From Paracoccaceae bacterium (lineage in GTDB: Bacteria; Pseudomonadota; Alphaproteobacteria; Rhodobacterales; Rhodobacteraceae): 64,000 bases of DNA. The stretch covers positions 62,001 to 126,000 of the forward strand of contig JADGFD010000007.1 of NCBI GenBank assembly GCA_016744015.1, given 5' to 3'. Shown here piece by piece: positions 42,455-52,165 of the stretch. The first letter of the stretch is position 1. Every line of letters starts with the position of its first letter. The notes beneath the pieces were generated by a model. It did no database searches. It saw only the letters and a list, made by a program, of their open reading frames with translations, and was not told the origin of the DNA. Both the position numbers and the translations under genes were made by a program.

Positions 42455-43708
42455 TTAACCCTCTTTCGAATCATATACATCCTCAAGGGTCCGTAAGCCT
42501 GTGGTTGGCGCATTTACCAATACAGCCATATTGCCGGGCTTATGCTCGTTCTTCAGCATTTTGGTATGGGCGTCCGGCACTTCGGCCCAAGGGAACACTT
42601 CAGACATACAAGGGTCCAGCCGCCGCTCCAGCATGAGCTGGTTGGCTGAAGAGGCTTGCTTGAGATTTGCAAAATGGCTGCCCTGCACGCGTTTTTGGTG
42701 CATCCAGACATAGCGGGCATCCATGGTTAGGTTATAGCCGGTGGTGCCGGCGCAAATCACAATCATCCCGCCGCGCTTGGCCACAAAAGTAGAGACGGGG
42801 AAGGTTGCTTGCCCCGGATGCTCAAACACGATGTCTACATTGTTACCCTTGCCGGTGATATCCCAAATCGCCTTGCCGAATTTGCGCACTTCACCAAACC
42901 AAGCCTTATATTCATCGGTGTTCACCTCAGGCAGCACGCCCCAGCAATCAAAATCTTTGCGGTTAATCACACCCTTGGCCCCAAGCCCCAGCACAAAATC
43001 GCGCTTGCTTTCATCGGAAATCACGCCAATTGCATTGGCACCTGCGGTATTAATAAGCTGAATGGCATAGCTGCCCAGCCCGCCAGACGCCCCCCAAACC
43101 AGCACGTTTTGCCCCGGCTTCAGAGTGTGGGGCCGGTGGCCAAACAGCATCCGGTAGGCCGTGGCCAGCGTCAGCGTATAGCAGGCACTCTCTTCCCAAG
43201 TCAGGTGCTTTGGCCGCTTCATAACCTGCTGCGCCTGCACGCGGGTAAATTGGCCAAAGGCGCCGTCTGGGGTTTCATAGCCCCAAATCCGCTGGGATTC
43301 CGAAAACAGCGGATCGCCACCATTGCACTCCTCGTCGTCGCCATCATCTTGGTTGCAATGCACCACCACTTCGTCGCCCACTTTCCAGCGCTTCACGCGG
43401 TCCCCCACTGCCCAAACAATGCCCGAGGCATCAGAACCGGCAATGTGGTAGGGTTGCTTGTGGATATCAAACGGCGAAACCGGCGTGCCAAGCCCCGCCC
43501 ACACGCCGTTATAATTCACCCCGGCGGCCATCACCAATATCAGCACTTCATGGCTATCCAGTTTGGGTGTATTCACCACTTCCAGCTGGAAGCTTTTGTC
43601 TGGGGTGCCGTGGCGCTCCCGCCTAATCGCCCAAGCATGCATTTGCTTTGGCACATGGCCAAGGGGTGGAATTTCTCCGATGTTATAGAGGTCTTTTAGG
43701 TCTGTCAT
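42455..43708 (-). CDS. ccr: Crotonyl-CoA carboxylase/reductase
   Basis: A 417-residue MDR enzyme. It has the CCR start LYNIGEIPPLGHVPKQMHAW, the insertion with HCNQDDGDDEECNGGDPLFS, nucleotide loop NVLVWGASGGLGSYAIQLI, and catalytic surroundings VFEHPGQATFPVSTFVAKRG. It reduces crotonyl-CoA with NADPH while fixing CO2 to give ethylmalonyl-CoA, the committed step of the ethylmalonyl-CoA pathway for acetate assimilation. ATG at 43708 is preceded by AAGGACAGACCC. A CGCAACA-type palindrome lies at 43734-43748 in its promoter. The mutase of the same pathway (ecm) is at 45.3 kb. Confidence 0.97.
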   Translation of the reverse strand: MTDLKDLYNIGEIPPLGHVPKQMHAWAIRRERHGTPDKSFQLEVVNTPKLDSHEVLILVMAAGVNYNGVWAGLGTPVSPFDIHKQPYHIAGSDASGIVWAVGDRVKRWKVGDEVVVHCNQDDGDDEECNGGDPLFSESQRIWGYETPDGAFGQFTRVQAQQVMKRPKHLTWEESACYTLTLATAYRMLFGHRPHTLKPGQNVLVWGASGGLGSYAIQLINTAGANAIGVISDESKRDFVLGLGAKGVINRKDFDCWGVLPEVNTDEYKAWFGEVRKFGKAIWDITGKGNNVDIVFEHPGQATFPVSTFVAKRGGMIVICAGTTGYNLTMDARYVWMHQKRVQGSHFANLKQASSANQLMLERRLDPCMSEVFPWAEVPDAHTKMLKNEHKPGNMAVLVNAPTTGLRTLEDVYDSKEG

Positions 43709-43733
43709 GGGTCTGTCCTTCACAAAATCTTCG

Positions 43734-43748
43734 CGCAACAATGTTGCG
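43734..43748. promoter_or_regulatory. Palindrome in ccr promoter
   Basis: CGCAACAATGTTGCG is a perfect 7-bp inverted repeat with a one-base centre, 26-40 bases upstream of the ccr start. The half-site TGTTGCG recurs in the ecm promoter (45292-45298). It is a candidate operator for a regulator of the ethylmalonyl-CoA pathway. Confidence 0.5.
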
Positions 43749-43816
43749 TGGTTGCGTATGATTTTGTAATGACATTATAACGCCGCGCGCGCAAGTCTTT
43801 TTGTGCGTCGCACCAT

Positions 43817-45193
43817 TTACCCCAAATGCGCAATCGCATTGGCATAGTATTCCAGCACTGCACGATTTTCTTCATTCACAGTATAGGCATCGTCTGCTTC
43901 GGTGAGAATATGCCGCATTTCCAGCATCCTTATGCCCACATCCACGGCATAATCCTCGTCTTCGCGCGGAATATGGCTATAAACGCCGCGCGCGGCATAA
44001 TCTTGCAACCGATCATGAGCCGCGCCTTTTACGCCTATTTTGCTCAGGCTCCCCGCCTCCAGCATGATCGAGGATATCAGCGAAACCGGCAGCACCGGCA
44101 CCACTCTTCCGATATCCGCCATCAGGCTATCCCCCAGCGAAGCAATCTGCTCTTCCAGTGCGCCACTATGGGTGGCCAGAAAGCCCTTCAAGGAAACGGG
44201 AGTACCAAAGCTCACGCAGGCATAGCCAAAGCGGTGGTATTTTCCGGTGATCCGCAGCCAGATTTGATGCCGGATAAAGCGCAGCATGGCCATCGGGCCG
44301 CTATCAAACTTCGGCTTGCCCTTGGTCTCGCGCACGGCCAGCAGCACGCGGTCTTCCAGCACGCGATCATAGTTCAGCCCGACCGGCACAAACACCACAT
44401 CGCGCGCACCCTCGGGGTTAAACCCCTTTACGATATAGCTCAGCAGCCCCAGCTTGGCCTCGCCCAAATGGCCATTGCGGGAAAGGCCGCCTTCAGGGAA
44501 AATAGCCTGCGCCACCCCGCCCTCGGTGGCCATTTGCACATAACGCGCCAGCACACAGCGATAGAGCTGGTTGCGCGATTTGCGGCGGATAAAATACGCC
44601 CCCATCGAGCGAATAAACCCTTGAAGAGGCCACACCCGCGCCCATTCCCCCACTGCATAAGACAGCGCCGAGCGCTCGGAGGCCAGATAGGTTACCAGCA
44701 CGTAATCCATGTTAGAGCGATGGTTCATCACAAACACAACGGTGGAATCCGGGCCAACCTTGGCCATGCCTTCTTCGTCCAGCATACCAACCCGCACGCG
44801 GTAAAGTGATTGCGAAAGCCAGCGCGCCGCCCTTGCTGCAAAACCGAAATAGGCAAAAGCCGAGAAATGCGGCACGATCTCGCGGGCATATTTTTCAGCC
44901 TTTTCGGCCAGCACTTCGGCGGGCGTGCCGCTCTCGGCGGATTCCGCAGCGATGGCCTCCATGATCGCCGGATCATGCGAAAGGCGGTCAATCAGCACCT
45001 TGCGGCGGGTCAGCTTAAAGGGCTGTATTTTGAGCTGAAGCTTGGTGTTTAGCCGCTCTACCGCACGGTTAAACCGCTTGCGGAAATACCAGCGCACCGA
45101 GGGCAGCAAGAGCTTGTCGAGCAACGCCACTAGCGCAAAAAGCCCTGCCAACACCGCCAGCCAAATAGGAATTTCAATCGTTGCACCCATCAT
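43817..45193 (-). CDS. Glycerolphosphate acyltransferase family protein (PlsB/PlsC type)
   Basis: A 458-residue acyltransferase. One N-terminal membrane helix (IPIWLAVLAGLFALVALLDKL) is followed by a helical domain and the catalytic acyltransferase domain with the HX4D motif in FVMNHRSNMDYVL and the acceptor motif FPEGGLSRNG. The layout resembles short PlsB-like enzymes that acylate glycerol 3-phosphate at the inner membrane, but the exact acceptor is not shown. It lies between ccr and ecm, upstream of ccr on the same strand with a 108-base gap. Confidence 0.85.
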   Translation of the reverse strand: MMGATIEIPIWLAVLAGLFALVALLDKLLLPSVRWYFRKRFNRAVERLNTKLQLKIQPFKLTRRKVLIDRLSHDPAIMEAIAAESAESGTPAEVLAEKAEKYAREIVPHFSAFAYFGFAARAARWLSQSLYRVRVGMLDEEGMAKVGPDSTVVFVMNHRSNMDYVLVTYLASERSALSYAVGEWARVWPLQGFIRSMGAYFIRRKSRNQLYRCVLARYVQMATEGGVAQAIFPEGGLSRNGHLGEAKLGLLSYIVKGFNPEGARDVVFVPVGLNYDRVLEDRVLLAVRETKGKPKFDSGPMAMLRFIRHQIWLRITGKYHRFGYACVSFGTPVSLKGFLATHSGALEEQIASLGDSLMADIGRVVPVLPVSLISSIMLEAGSLSKIGVKGAAHDRLQDYAARGVYSHIPREDEDYAVDVGIRMLEMRHILTEADDAYTVNEENRAVLEYYANAIAHLG

Positions 45194-45279
45194 GGCAGCT
45201 TACAGCCCCCGTCGCCCATAGCTAGCGCTAACCGTGATATTTAATTACAAAATCACAGCTTGCCTCGACACAATATTGC

Positions 45280-45304
45280 TTGCACAAGAATTGTTGCGGT
45301 GCAA
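45280..45304. promoter_or_regulatory. Inverted repeat in ecm upstream region
   Basis: TTGCAC and GTGCAA arms enclose 13 bases that contain TGTTGCG (45292-45298), the same heptamer as in the ccr promoter palindrome. It lies 25-49 bases before the ecm start. A shared regulator is possible. Confidence 0.4.
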
Positions 45305-45328
45305 TAAGGCAGTAAACTGGAGATAGAC

Positions 45329-47263
45329 ATGCCACAAAAAGACCGCCCTTGGCTTTTCCGCACCTATGCGGGCCACTCGACCGCCAGCGCCTCCAATACG
45401 CTTTATCGTGAGAACCTCGCGAAAGGACAAACAGGCCTTTCGGTGGCTTTTGATCTGCCTACGCAAACGGGATATGATAGTGACCATATTTTGGCACGTG
45501 GCGAAGTGGGCAAGGTTGGCGTGCCGATCAGCCACCTCGGCGACATGCGGCGACTATTTCAGAATATCCCGCTGGACCAGATGAACACCTCGATGACGAT
45601 TAATGCCACGGCGGCGTGGCAACTAGCGCTTTATATCGCGGTGGCCGAGGAGCAAGGGGCCGATATTTCGGCACTTAAAGGCACTGTGCAAAACGATATT
45701 ATCAAGGAATACCTGAGCCGTGGCACCTATATTTTCCCGCCCGCGCCCAGCCTCAAGCTGATCGGCGATATCGCGGAGTATTGCTACGGCCAGCTGCCGA
45801 AATGGAACCCGATGAACGTGTGTTCATACCACCTGCAAGAGGCTGGCGCGACTCCAGAGCAAGAGCTAGCCTTTGCCCTAACCACCGCCATTGCCGTGCT
45901 TGACCAAGTGCGCGGACAGGTGCCAGAGGAGGACTTCCCCGCTGTGGTCGCCCGCATTTCGTTTTTCGTAAATGCCGGTATTCGGTTTGTAACCGAAATG
46001 TGCAAAATGCGGGCCTTTGTGGACCTATGGGACGAGATTTGCCGTGAACGCTACGGCGTGGAAGACCCCAAGCAACGGCGCTTTCGCTATGGGGTGCAGG
46101 TGAACTCGCTGGGGCTGACAGAGCAGCAACCAGAGAATAACGTTTACCGGATTTTGATCGAAATGCTCGCCGTAACCCTTTCCAAAAAGGCCCGCGCCCG
46201 TGCAGTGCAGCTGCCCGCATGGAACGAGGCCCTCGGCCTGCCCCGCCCGTGGGACCAGCAATGGTCGCTCCGGATGCAGCAAATCATGGCCTATGAAACC
46301 GACTTGTTAGAATTCGATGACCTGTTTGACGGCAACCCCGCAGTGGACCGCAAGGTGGAGGCGCTGAAGGCTGAGGCGCGCGAAGAGATTGCGCAAATCG
46401 ATAAAATGGGCGGGGCCGTGGCCGCGATTGAATACATGAAAACCAGCCTTGTGCAGGCCAATGCCGCACGGCTGGGGCGGATAGAAACCGGTGACACCAT
46501 GGTTGTGGGCGTAAACCGCTTTGAAACCGGAGAGCCAAGCCCCCTGACGGGGGGGGACGACGAGATCATGGTGGTGGACCCGAAGGTTGAGCAAGAGCAA
46601 ATAGACACGCTGAACGCATGGCGGGAGGCCCGTGATGAAGCCGCGGTAGCATCCAGCCTCACGGCCCTTCGCCAAGCCGCTAAAAGCGGCAGTAACATCA
46701 TGCCGCCCTCAATCGCTTGCGCCAAGGCGGGGGTCACAACGGGTGAGTGGGGCGCAGCCATGCGCGGTGAATTTGGTGAGTACCGCGCGCCGACAGGCGT
46801 AAGCATGGCCATGGCAAATGACACCGCTGGCCTAGAGGATATGCAGGCGCTGGTCCGTACCGCCTCGGCCCGCCTCAAAGAGCCGCTGCGCTTTTTGGTT
46901 GGCAAACCCGGGCTTGACGGCCACTCCAACGGCGCCGAGCAAATCGCCGTGCGAGCGCGGGATTGCGGCATGAAGGTGTTTTATGAGGGCATTCGGATGA
47001 CCCCTGAAGCGCTGGTGGAAACTGCGCGAGAACAGCGAGTGCATATCATGGGCCTGTCGATATTGAGCGGCTCCCATGTGCCACTGGTGGAAGACACCAT
47101 GGCGCGAATGAAAGCCGAGGGGCTGGATATTCCGGTAATCGTTGGTGGAATTATCCCTGATGAGGACGCCAAAACCCTGCGCGCGCTTGGGATTGCCCGC
47201 GTTTACACGCCCAAAGATTTTGACCTGAACCAAATCATGCGCGATGTCATCTCGTTAACATAA
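45329..47263 (+). CDS. ecm: Ethylmalonyl-CoA mutase (B12-dependent)
   Basis: A 644-residue single-chain mutase of the methylmalonyl-CoA mutase family. The N-terminal TIM barrel includes [16 protein letters not shown] and [17 protein letters not shown] for CoA-substrate binding. The C-terminal B12 domain has the base-off motif D530-x-H532-x-x-G535 in [14 protein letters not shown] and the later LSGSHVPLV and [12 protein letters not shown]. It converts (2R)-ethylmalonyl-CoA to methylsuccinyl-CoA. The assignment to ethylmalonyl and not methylmalonyl mutase rests on length (single chain) and linkage to ccr, which are the known pattern. Start at 45329 is preceded by TGGAG. Confidence 0.92.
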   Translation: MPQKDRPWLFRTYAGHSTASASNTLYRENLAKGQTGLSVAFDLPTQTGYDSDHILARGEVGKVGVPISHLGDMRRLFQNIPLDQMNTSMTINATAAWQLALYIAVAEEQGADISALKGTVQNDIIKEYLSRGTYIFPPAPSLKLIGDIAEYCYGQLPKWNPMNVCSYHLQEAGATPEQELAFALTTAIAVLDQVRGQVPEEDFPAVVARISFFVNAGIRFVTEMCKMRAFVDLWDEICRERYGVEDPKQRRFRYGVQVNSLGLTEQQPENNVYRILIEMLAVTLSKKARARAVQLPAWNEALGLPRPWDQQWSLRMQQIMAYETDLLEFDDLFDGNPAVDRKVEALKAEAREEIAQIDKMGGAVAAIEYMKTSLVQANAARLGRIETGDTMVVGVNRFETGEPSPLTGGDDEIMVVDPKVEQEQIDTLNAWREARDEAAVASSLTALRQAAKSGSNIMPPSIACAKAGVTTGEWGAAMRGEFGEYRAPTGVSMAMANDTAGLEDMQALVRTASARLKEPLRFLVGKPGLDGHSNGAEQIAVRARDCGMKVFYEGIRMTPEALVETAREQRVHIMGLSILSGSHVPLVEDTMARMKAEGLDIPVIVGGIIPDEDAKTLRALGIARVYTPKDFDLNQIMRDVISLT

Positions 47264-47330
47264 AGCTCTAATTAGTGCTGGAATCTCCCTCTTGCTTGCG
47301 TCAGAATGTCGCAAATCGAAAGGGAAGATT

Positions 47331-48035
47331 ATGACTGTTCATATTGGGGCCAAACCGGGCGAAATTGCTGAAACCGTATTGCTGCCGGGAGACCCTTACC
47401 GCGCCCGCTGGGTGGCCGAAAACTTCCTTGAAAACGCGGTGCTCGTAAATGAAGTGCGCGGCATGCTGGGCTTTACCGGCAGCTATAAAGGCAACCGCGT
47501 TACCGTGCATGGCACCGGTATGGGCATGCCTTCGCTTTCGATTTATGTTAACGAGCTTATCCGCGATTTTGGTGCCAAAACCCTGATTCGCATCGGCTCG
47601 GCAGGGGCAATGCAAAAGGCCATAAACGTGCGTGATGTGGTGCTGGCCATGAGCGCCACCACGCTTTCGACACCCTCTGAGGGCATGTTTAAAGAGCTGA
47701 ATTTTGCGCCCACCGCTGATTTTGGCTTGCTGGCAGCCGCGCATAAGGCTGCGCAAGGTAAAAGCATCCCCACCCATGTCGGCAGCATTTACTCAAGCAA
47801 TACCTTCTACGACGAACGCCCGGACCTAAACGAGCAAATGACCCGCCACGGCATCATGGCGGTGGAAATGGAAGCCGCCGAGCTTTATATACTGGCAGCC
47901 CGCTACGGCTGCCGCGCGCTCGGGGTTATGACGATCTCTGACCACTTGGTCACGGGCGAGGCCCTGCCCTCGGAGCAACGCGAGAAAAGCTTTGGTGATA
48001 TGGTTGAGATTGCCTTGGAAGCCGCCTTTTGCTGA
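47331..48035 (+). CDS. deoD: Purine-nucleoside phosphorylase, DeoD type
   Basis: A 234-residue nucleoside phosphorylase with the PNP family opening [20 protein letters not shown], the phosphate and ribose-binding blocks [20 protein letters not shown] and [20 protein letters not shown], and [16 protein letters not shown] containing the catalytic Asp that protonates the purine. It splits purine (deoxy)nucleosides to base and (deoxy)ribose 1-phosphate. ATG at 47331 is preceded by AAAGGGAAGATT; a longer frame from 47292 is disfavoured. Single gene, convergent with the kinase-like gene. Confidence 0.95.
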   Translation: MTVHIGAKPGEIAETVLLPGDPYRARWVAENFLENAVLVNEVRGMLGFTGSYKGNRVTVHGTGMGMPSLSIYVNELIRDFGAKTLIRIGSAGAMQKAINVRDVVLAMSATTLSTPSEGMFKELNFAPTADFGLLAAAHKAAQGKSIPTHVGSIYSSNTFYDERPDLNEQMTRHGIMAVEMEAAELYILAARYGCRALGVMTISDHLVTGEALPSEQREKSFGDMVEIALEAAFC

Positions 48036-48149
48036 GGTGGCTTTCAGCATTCGTATTGGCAAAACCGTAGCTAAGCACCATAAAAAATGGCTATCGCCTC
48101 GATACATGCTGCAGTGTTTCGACATAACTTAGAAGCGCATTGAAATGCT

Positions 48150-49028
48150 TCAGTTTTGCCGGTAATCATCAATTGCCCGTGCAAACCGCCCGAGGTTTTC
48201 CGCGGTATAGCCTGCGTAATCCACATCCAAATCGGATAGCTCTTCCGAAACCATGCTCCACATCACCTCCCGCAACAGCGAGGCGCATTTCATGGCGTGG
48301 TAGCGGTGCAGCAAGGCGGCGTCGGGCGGGGTGCCGTAGTAAAGCGCCAGCATTTCCTGCTCCTGCGCCGCGCTTAGCCCATTGTTGCTAGCCAGCCCGC
48401 CAAGGTCAAACAGCGGGGAGTTAAACCCCGCGTAATCCCAGTCAATCAGCCAGAGGCGCTGGCCGTCATCCAGAATATTGGCCGCCATCAGGTCATTATG
48501 GCCAAATACCAGCTCGATGGGGCCGATATCAGCCTCTAGCCCCTTGGCAATTTCGAGATAAGTGCCAACTTTAGCCAAGTATCGGCTATTATGCGTTTTA
48601 AGCGTAGTTGCATAATCCCGGATCACATGAAAAACCCAAAACACTAGTGCCGGGCCGTGCAAATGCTGTGGCACCTCAGCATGGCATTGCTTCATCAGCG
48701 CTACAATCCGGCTTAGGTATTCGGGTTTTCCTACATCCGTCTCTTCCAGCGTTTTGCACTCGATATGCCGGATCACCGTGATCCCCTCATCGGCGAACAC
48801 CACCTCGGGAGAAAGCCCCGCCGCATGGGCCGCACGGCTGGCGGCCAGCTCGTTAAACCGCATCACATGATGCGCCGGAATATCCTCGCCCAGCCGCACC
48901 ACATATTTTCCTGTTGCATCCTCAACCGTGAAATTCAGGTTGGTGCGCCCGCCCCCTAACGGCGTGGCCAAAATCTCGCCTTGCCAGATGGGCAAGGCTG
49001 CTATGCGGTTTAATTCGGGGTTCATCAT
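48150..49028 (-). CDS. Choline kinase / aminoglycoside phosphotransferase family protein
   Basis: A 292-residue small-molecule kinase. The N-lobe has TPLGGGRTNLNFTVEDATG and the lysine-type motif KYVVRLGEDIP. The catalytic loop is LVFGHNDLMAANIL (Brenner motif HxDxxxxN), and the metal-binding motif is LWLIDWDYAGFNSPLFDL. The family acts on choline, ethanolamine, thiamine or sugars. A kinase of choline or a related alcohol is the best guess. It is divergent from the DeoR regulator with 165 bases between. Confidence 0.85.
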   Translation of the reverse strand: MMNPELNRIAALPIWQGEILATPLGGGRTNLNFTVEDATGKYVVRLGEDIPAHHVMRFNELAASRAAHAAGLSPEVVFADEGITVIRHIECKTLEETDVGKPEYLSRIVALMKQCHAEVPQHLHGPALVFWVFHVIRDYATTLKTHNSRYLAKVGTYLEIAKGLEADIGPIELVFGHNDLMAANILDDGQRLWLIDWDYAGFNSPLFDLGGLASNNGLSAAQEQEMLALYYGTPPDAALLHRYHAMKCASLLREVMWSMVSEELSDLDVDYAGYTAENLGRFARAIDDYRQN

Positions 49029-49193
49029 CGTGTCCTCGCTTTTAGGATACGATGCCCCAACGCGCTGAGCAATTCAACAAAAAGCCCCAAAGGGCTGCCT
49101 CAGGTGCAATTGACTTTACGTATAATCAGGCGTAGGTTGTATGAATGATTGGTTAATATGGAGTTTTGTGGGTTTCAGTATTGGGGGCGCGGC

Positions 49194-49979
49194 ATGCCTA
49201 AACATGATGCAATCACCAACCAGCGTGAACAAGAGATTTTGCGCGAGGTTCAGCGCGCGGGCGGCTCCTGCCGGATCGGCTATCTTGCGCGCAAGTTGAA
49301 CGTTTCAGATGAAACGATTCGCCGCAATATAAAGTCATTGGAAGCCAGCGGCCTGGTTAAAAAGGTGCATGGCGGGGTGTCTCTGGCGGGGTTAGTCTCG
49401 GTGGTTGAGCCGCCATTGCAGCGGCGCATGGACCGCAATACCGACGCAAAAAAAGCTCTGGCCTCAGCAGTAGCGGACATTATCAAAAACGGCGAATCGC
49501 TATTTTTAGATGTGGGTTCAACCACGGCCTTTATTGCGCAAGCGCTGCAAAACCACCAAGATCTTTACATTGTGACCAATTCAACCACGGTTGCGCAAAT
49601 GCTGACGGGCCGCAATAACAACCGCGTTTTTTTAGCGGGGGGAGAGCTGCGCGCCCTTGATGGCGCCGCTTTCGGGCAAGATGCGCTTGGCTTTATCAAC
49701 AAATTTAACGTCAAATATGCTGTCATGTCTGTTGCGGCCATAAATGCCCGTTCAGGCTTTATGCTTTATGATATCGAGGAGGTCGATGTCTCACTTGCCG
49801 CCATTAAACATGCACAAATCGGCATCGTGGTCGCTGATAGTTCCAAATACGGCCGCAGCGCGCCCATCACCATGCCTTCCCCTCAGGACATCAAGCTTTT
49901 GGTCACAGATACCCAGCCCGACGAGGGCATTTCTGCAATGCTGGCGCAGTTTGAAATCTCGGTTAATGTGGTCCCTTAA
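49194..49979 (+). CDS. DeoR/GlpR family transcriptional regulator
   Basis: A 261-residue DeoR-type repressor. The winged helix is at residues 5-60 (REQEILREVQRAGGSCRIGY, then LARKLNVSDETIRRNIKSLE), and the effector domain has GESLFLDVGSTTAFIAQAL and IVTNSTTVAQML, the sugar-phosphate binding motifs of the DeoR C-terminal fold. Ligand is probably a phosphorylated sugar or similar; the regulated target may be the divergent kinase. Start at 49194 gives the standard N-terminus; earlier in-frame starts at 49149 and 49158 cannot be excluded. Confidence 0.9.
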   Translation: MPKHDAITNQREQEILREVQRAGGSCRIGYLARKLNVSDETIRRNIKSLEASGLVKKVHGGVSLAGLVSVVEPPLQRRMDRNTDAKKALASAVADIIKNGESLFLDVGSTTAFIAQALQNHQDLYIVTNSTTVAQMLTGRNNNRVFLAGGELRALDGAAFGQDALGFINKFNVKYAVMSVAAINARSGFMLYDIEEVDVSLAAIKHAQIGIVVADSSKYGRSAPITMPSPQDIKLLVTDTQPDEGISAMLAQFEISVNVVP

Positions 49980-51799
49980 GCCCCGATAAAGCCTCCGGAT
50001 TGCCGCGCCCAGAAGTCCGCATAAAGGCCCTTTAGGGCCAGCAGCTCCTCATGTGTGCCTTGTTCGGCAATGCCGCCCTCATCCAGCACCACAATCCGGT
50101 CCATCCGTGCTATTGTGCTCAGCCGATGCGCGATGGCGATCACGGTTTTCCCCTGCATGAGCGTATCAAGCGTGCCTTGAATGGCCGCTTCCACCTCGCT
50201 ATCCAGCGCCGATGTGGCCTCATCCAACACCAGAATCGGCGCGTTTTTCAGGATGACCCGTGCAATCGCAATGCGCTGCCGCTGCCCGCCTGAAAGCTTA
50301 ACGCCCCGCTCCCCGAGCCGCGCGTCAAAGCCAAAGCGGCCCTTGTTATCTTCCAGATCAGAAATAAATTCAAGCGCTTGCGCCTGTTCGCAGGCCGCTG
50401 CCAGCTCCGCCTCTGTCGCTTCAGGCTTGCCATAAAGAATATTATCGCGGGCCGAGCGGTTAAACATCTGGGTGTCTTGTGTAACCATACCGATTTGTTG
50501 GCGCAGGCTGTCTTGCGTGAGGTCCCGAATATCGGTGCCATCCAGCAATATCCCGCCGCCCTCGACATCCCGCATGCGCAGCAGCAGCGAAACCACGGTT
50601 GATTTCCCCGCCCCCGAGCGGCCAATCAGCGCCAACTTTTCGCCGGGTTTCACCACAAGATCAAAGCCATTTAACCCGCCGCCGCCCTCACGGCCATAAT
50701 GGAAATCCACCTGCTGAAAGTTGATCTCTCCCGTTACGTTTTTAGGGGGCGTGGCATTTGGTCGATCTTGCAAGGTATAATCCTTTGCCAAGGTTGCAAT
50801 GCCATCCTCCGCGGTGCCAATATCGGCGAACAGGCCCATGAGCATAAACGAAAACCACCCCGTCATCGCCCCGAGGCGCGAGGCCAGAATCCCAGCCGTC
50901 ACAATCGCCCCCGTTTCGGAGGCACCGCTATACCAAAGCGCCACGGCTGAGCCGACCAGTGCCACCGGCAGCAGCCCCGCCAGTAAAGCAATCACGATAC
51001 GAAATTTAAATACTTGCCGGCCAAAATTGAGCGCCGCCTGCCGAAAGTTCTTAAGGGTTTTTCGCGCCTCAGTTTCCTCTCGGTCGGTATGGACAAACAG
51101 CTTAACGGTTTGGATATTCGCAATGCTATCGACAAAATTCCCCGAAATCGCCGAGCGGGTTTCGGCGCGGGCTTTGCCCAGCTTGCGAATTTTGGGTAGG
51201 CCCCAGCGCAGGGCGAAAATGTAAAGCACCAGCCACACAAACATCACCAAAGAGAGCCGCCAGTCAGAGGCAAACAGCACCGCCGCGCCACCCAGCACCA
51301 TGGCCCCCGCAAAGGCCACGGCGTTTAGCAGCTCCATCAGCAGCTCGCCCAACGCCGCCGTGGTTTGCATTTGCTTCTGGTTTATCCGCCCCGCAAAATC
51401 ATCCTCAAAAAAGCTAAGACTTTGCCCAAGCGTGTATTTATGCACCCGAAACAGCCCCAGCACCGAAAGCCCCGGCCCAAAAGAAAGCGAATTCAGCCCC
51501 GCTTGAAACAAGATAAGCGCGGGCCGTAGCAGCAGCATAAATGCCACCATCCCGATCAGCGGCAAGGTGTAGCCATCCAGAAAAGTCGCGCGGCCAAGGG
51601 AAGATATACGCTCGATAATCATGCCTACAAGCCACGCAGCCAGCACTTCAGTCACGCCAATCAGCACCGACACCAAACCCATCATAGCCACGGCCTTGCC
51701 AGCCCCAGAAAACAGCCATTTACCAAAGGCGATCAGGGTTTTGGGAGGCGGGCCGCTGGCGGCCGCAAACGGGTCAAACAGGTTCTCGAAAAATTTCAT
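49976..51799 (-). CDS. ABC transporter, fused permease/ATP-binding (exporter type)
   Basis: A 607-residue half-transporter. Residues about 40-330 are a six-helix membrane domain (FGKWLFSGAGKAVAMMGLVS begins it) and residues 365-600 the nucleotide-binding domain with Walker A LIGRSGAGKSTVVSLLL, signature LSGGQRQRIAIARVIL and Walker B ILVLDEATSALDSE. Such proteins dimerise and export lipids, peptides or drugs. Its end overlaps the convergent DeoR stop by 4 bases. The frame can extend to 51919, but that part looks like a leftover of another gene (see pseudogene), so MKFFENLFDP at 51799 is taken as start. Confidence 0.9.
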   Translation of the reverse strand: MKFFENLFDPFAAASGPPPKTLIAFGKWLFSGAGKAVAMMGLVSVLIGVTEVLAAWLVGMIIERISSLGRATFLDGYTLPLIGMVAFMLLLRPALILFQAGLNSLSFGPGLSVLGLFRVHKYTLGQSLSFFEDDFAGRINQKQMQTTAALGELLMELLNAVAFAGAMVLGGAAVLFASDWRLSLVMFVWLVLYIFALRWGLPKIRKLGKARAETRSAISGNFVDSIANIQTVKLFVHTDREETEARKTLKNFRQAALNFGRQVFKFRIVIALLAGLLPVALVGSAVALWYSGASETGAIVTAGILASRLGAMTGWFSFMLMGLFADIGTAEDGIATLAKDYTLQDRPNATPPKNVTGEINFQQVDFHYGREGGGGLNGFDLVVKPGEKLALIGRSGAGKSTVVSLLLRMRDVEGGGILLDGTDIRDLTQDSLRQQIGMVTQDTQMFNRSARDNILYGKPEATEAELAAACEQAQALEFISDLEDNKGRFGFDARLGERGVKLSGGQRQRIAIARVILKNAPILVLDEATSALDSEVEAAIQGTLDTLMQGKTVIAIAHRLSTIARMDRIVVLDEGGIAEQGTHEELLALKGLYADFWARQSGGFIGA

Positions 51800-52072
51800 A
51801 TGTGGTAAGTCTTCCCTGCCTAGCGCGGCAGCATCTGCCGTGCGACCAAACCTTACCAGTATCTCGGCCTTCCCGTCTACCAGCACCACATCTTTTAGGC
51901 CGGTTTTTACAGGGTTCACAGGGCTATGCGGCCCACCATCTTGCGCCCCTTAGTCCATCACCTCAGAATGGGCAAGCGCATCACCTTCAGCCACCCGTGC
52001 CCTCCCTGTGATCGCCGGCAGGAATACGCCTGCGCCAGTTGCCTTAATAAAACTTCTTCTGGTAAACTACAT
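51800..52072 (-). pseudogene. Decayed multicopper oxidase: Tat signal and C-terminal fragment only
   Basis: On the minus strand, one frame read from ATG at 52072 has an amber codon second, then FTRRSFIKATGAGVFLPAIT, a textbook twin-arginine signal (S/T-R-R-x-F-I-K), and continues to a TAA at 51950-51952. After that, in the same frame, comes VKTGLKDVVLVDGKAEILVR plus FGRTADAA, which resembles the C-terminal beta strand of multicopper oxidases before the HCHxxxH copper ligands. The ligands and the whole central region are absent. I infer an oxidase gene that lost about 400 codons and has two stops. The fragment runs directly into the ABC transporter start. Confidence 0.45.
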
Positions 52073-52165
52073 GGATTACACCTCGGCTCTTTGGGAACAG
52101 TTTTTAACGTCTGACCATACTCACCATATTTTACCAACAATTACCTGACAGGGATCGTACCACCA

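Noticed and set aside
42809-43699. A 296-codon plus-strand frame opposite ccr
   Set aside because: Antisense of a fully conserved enzyme.
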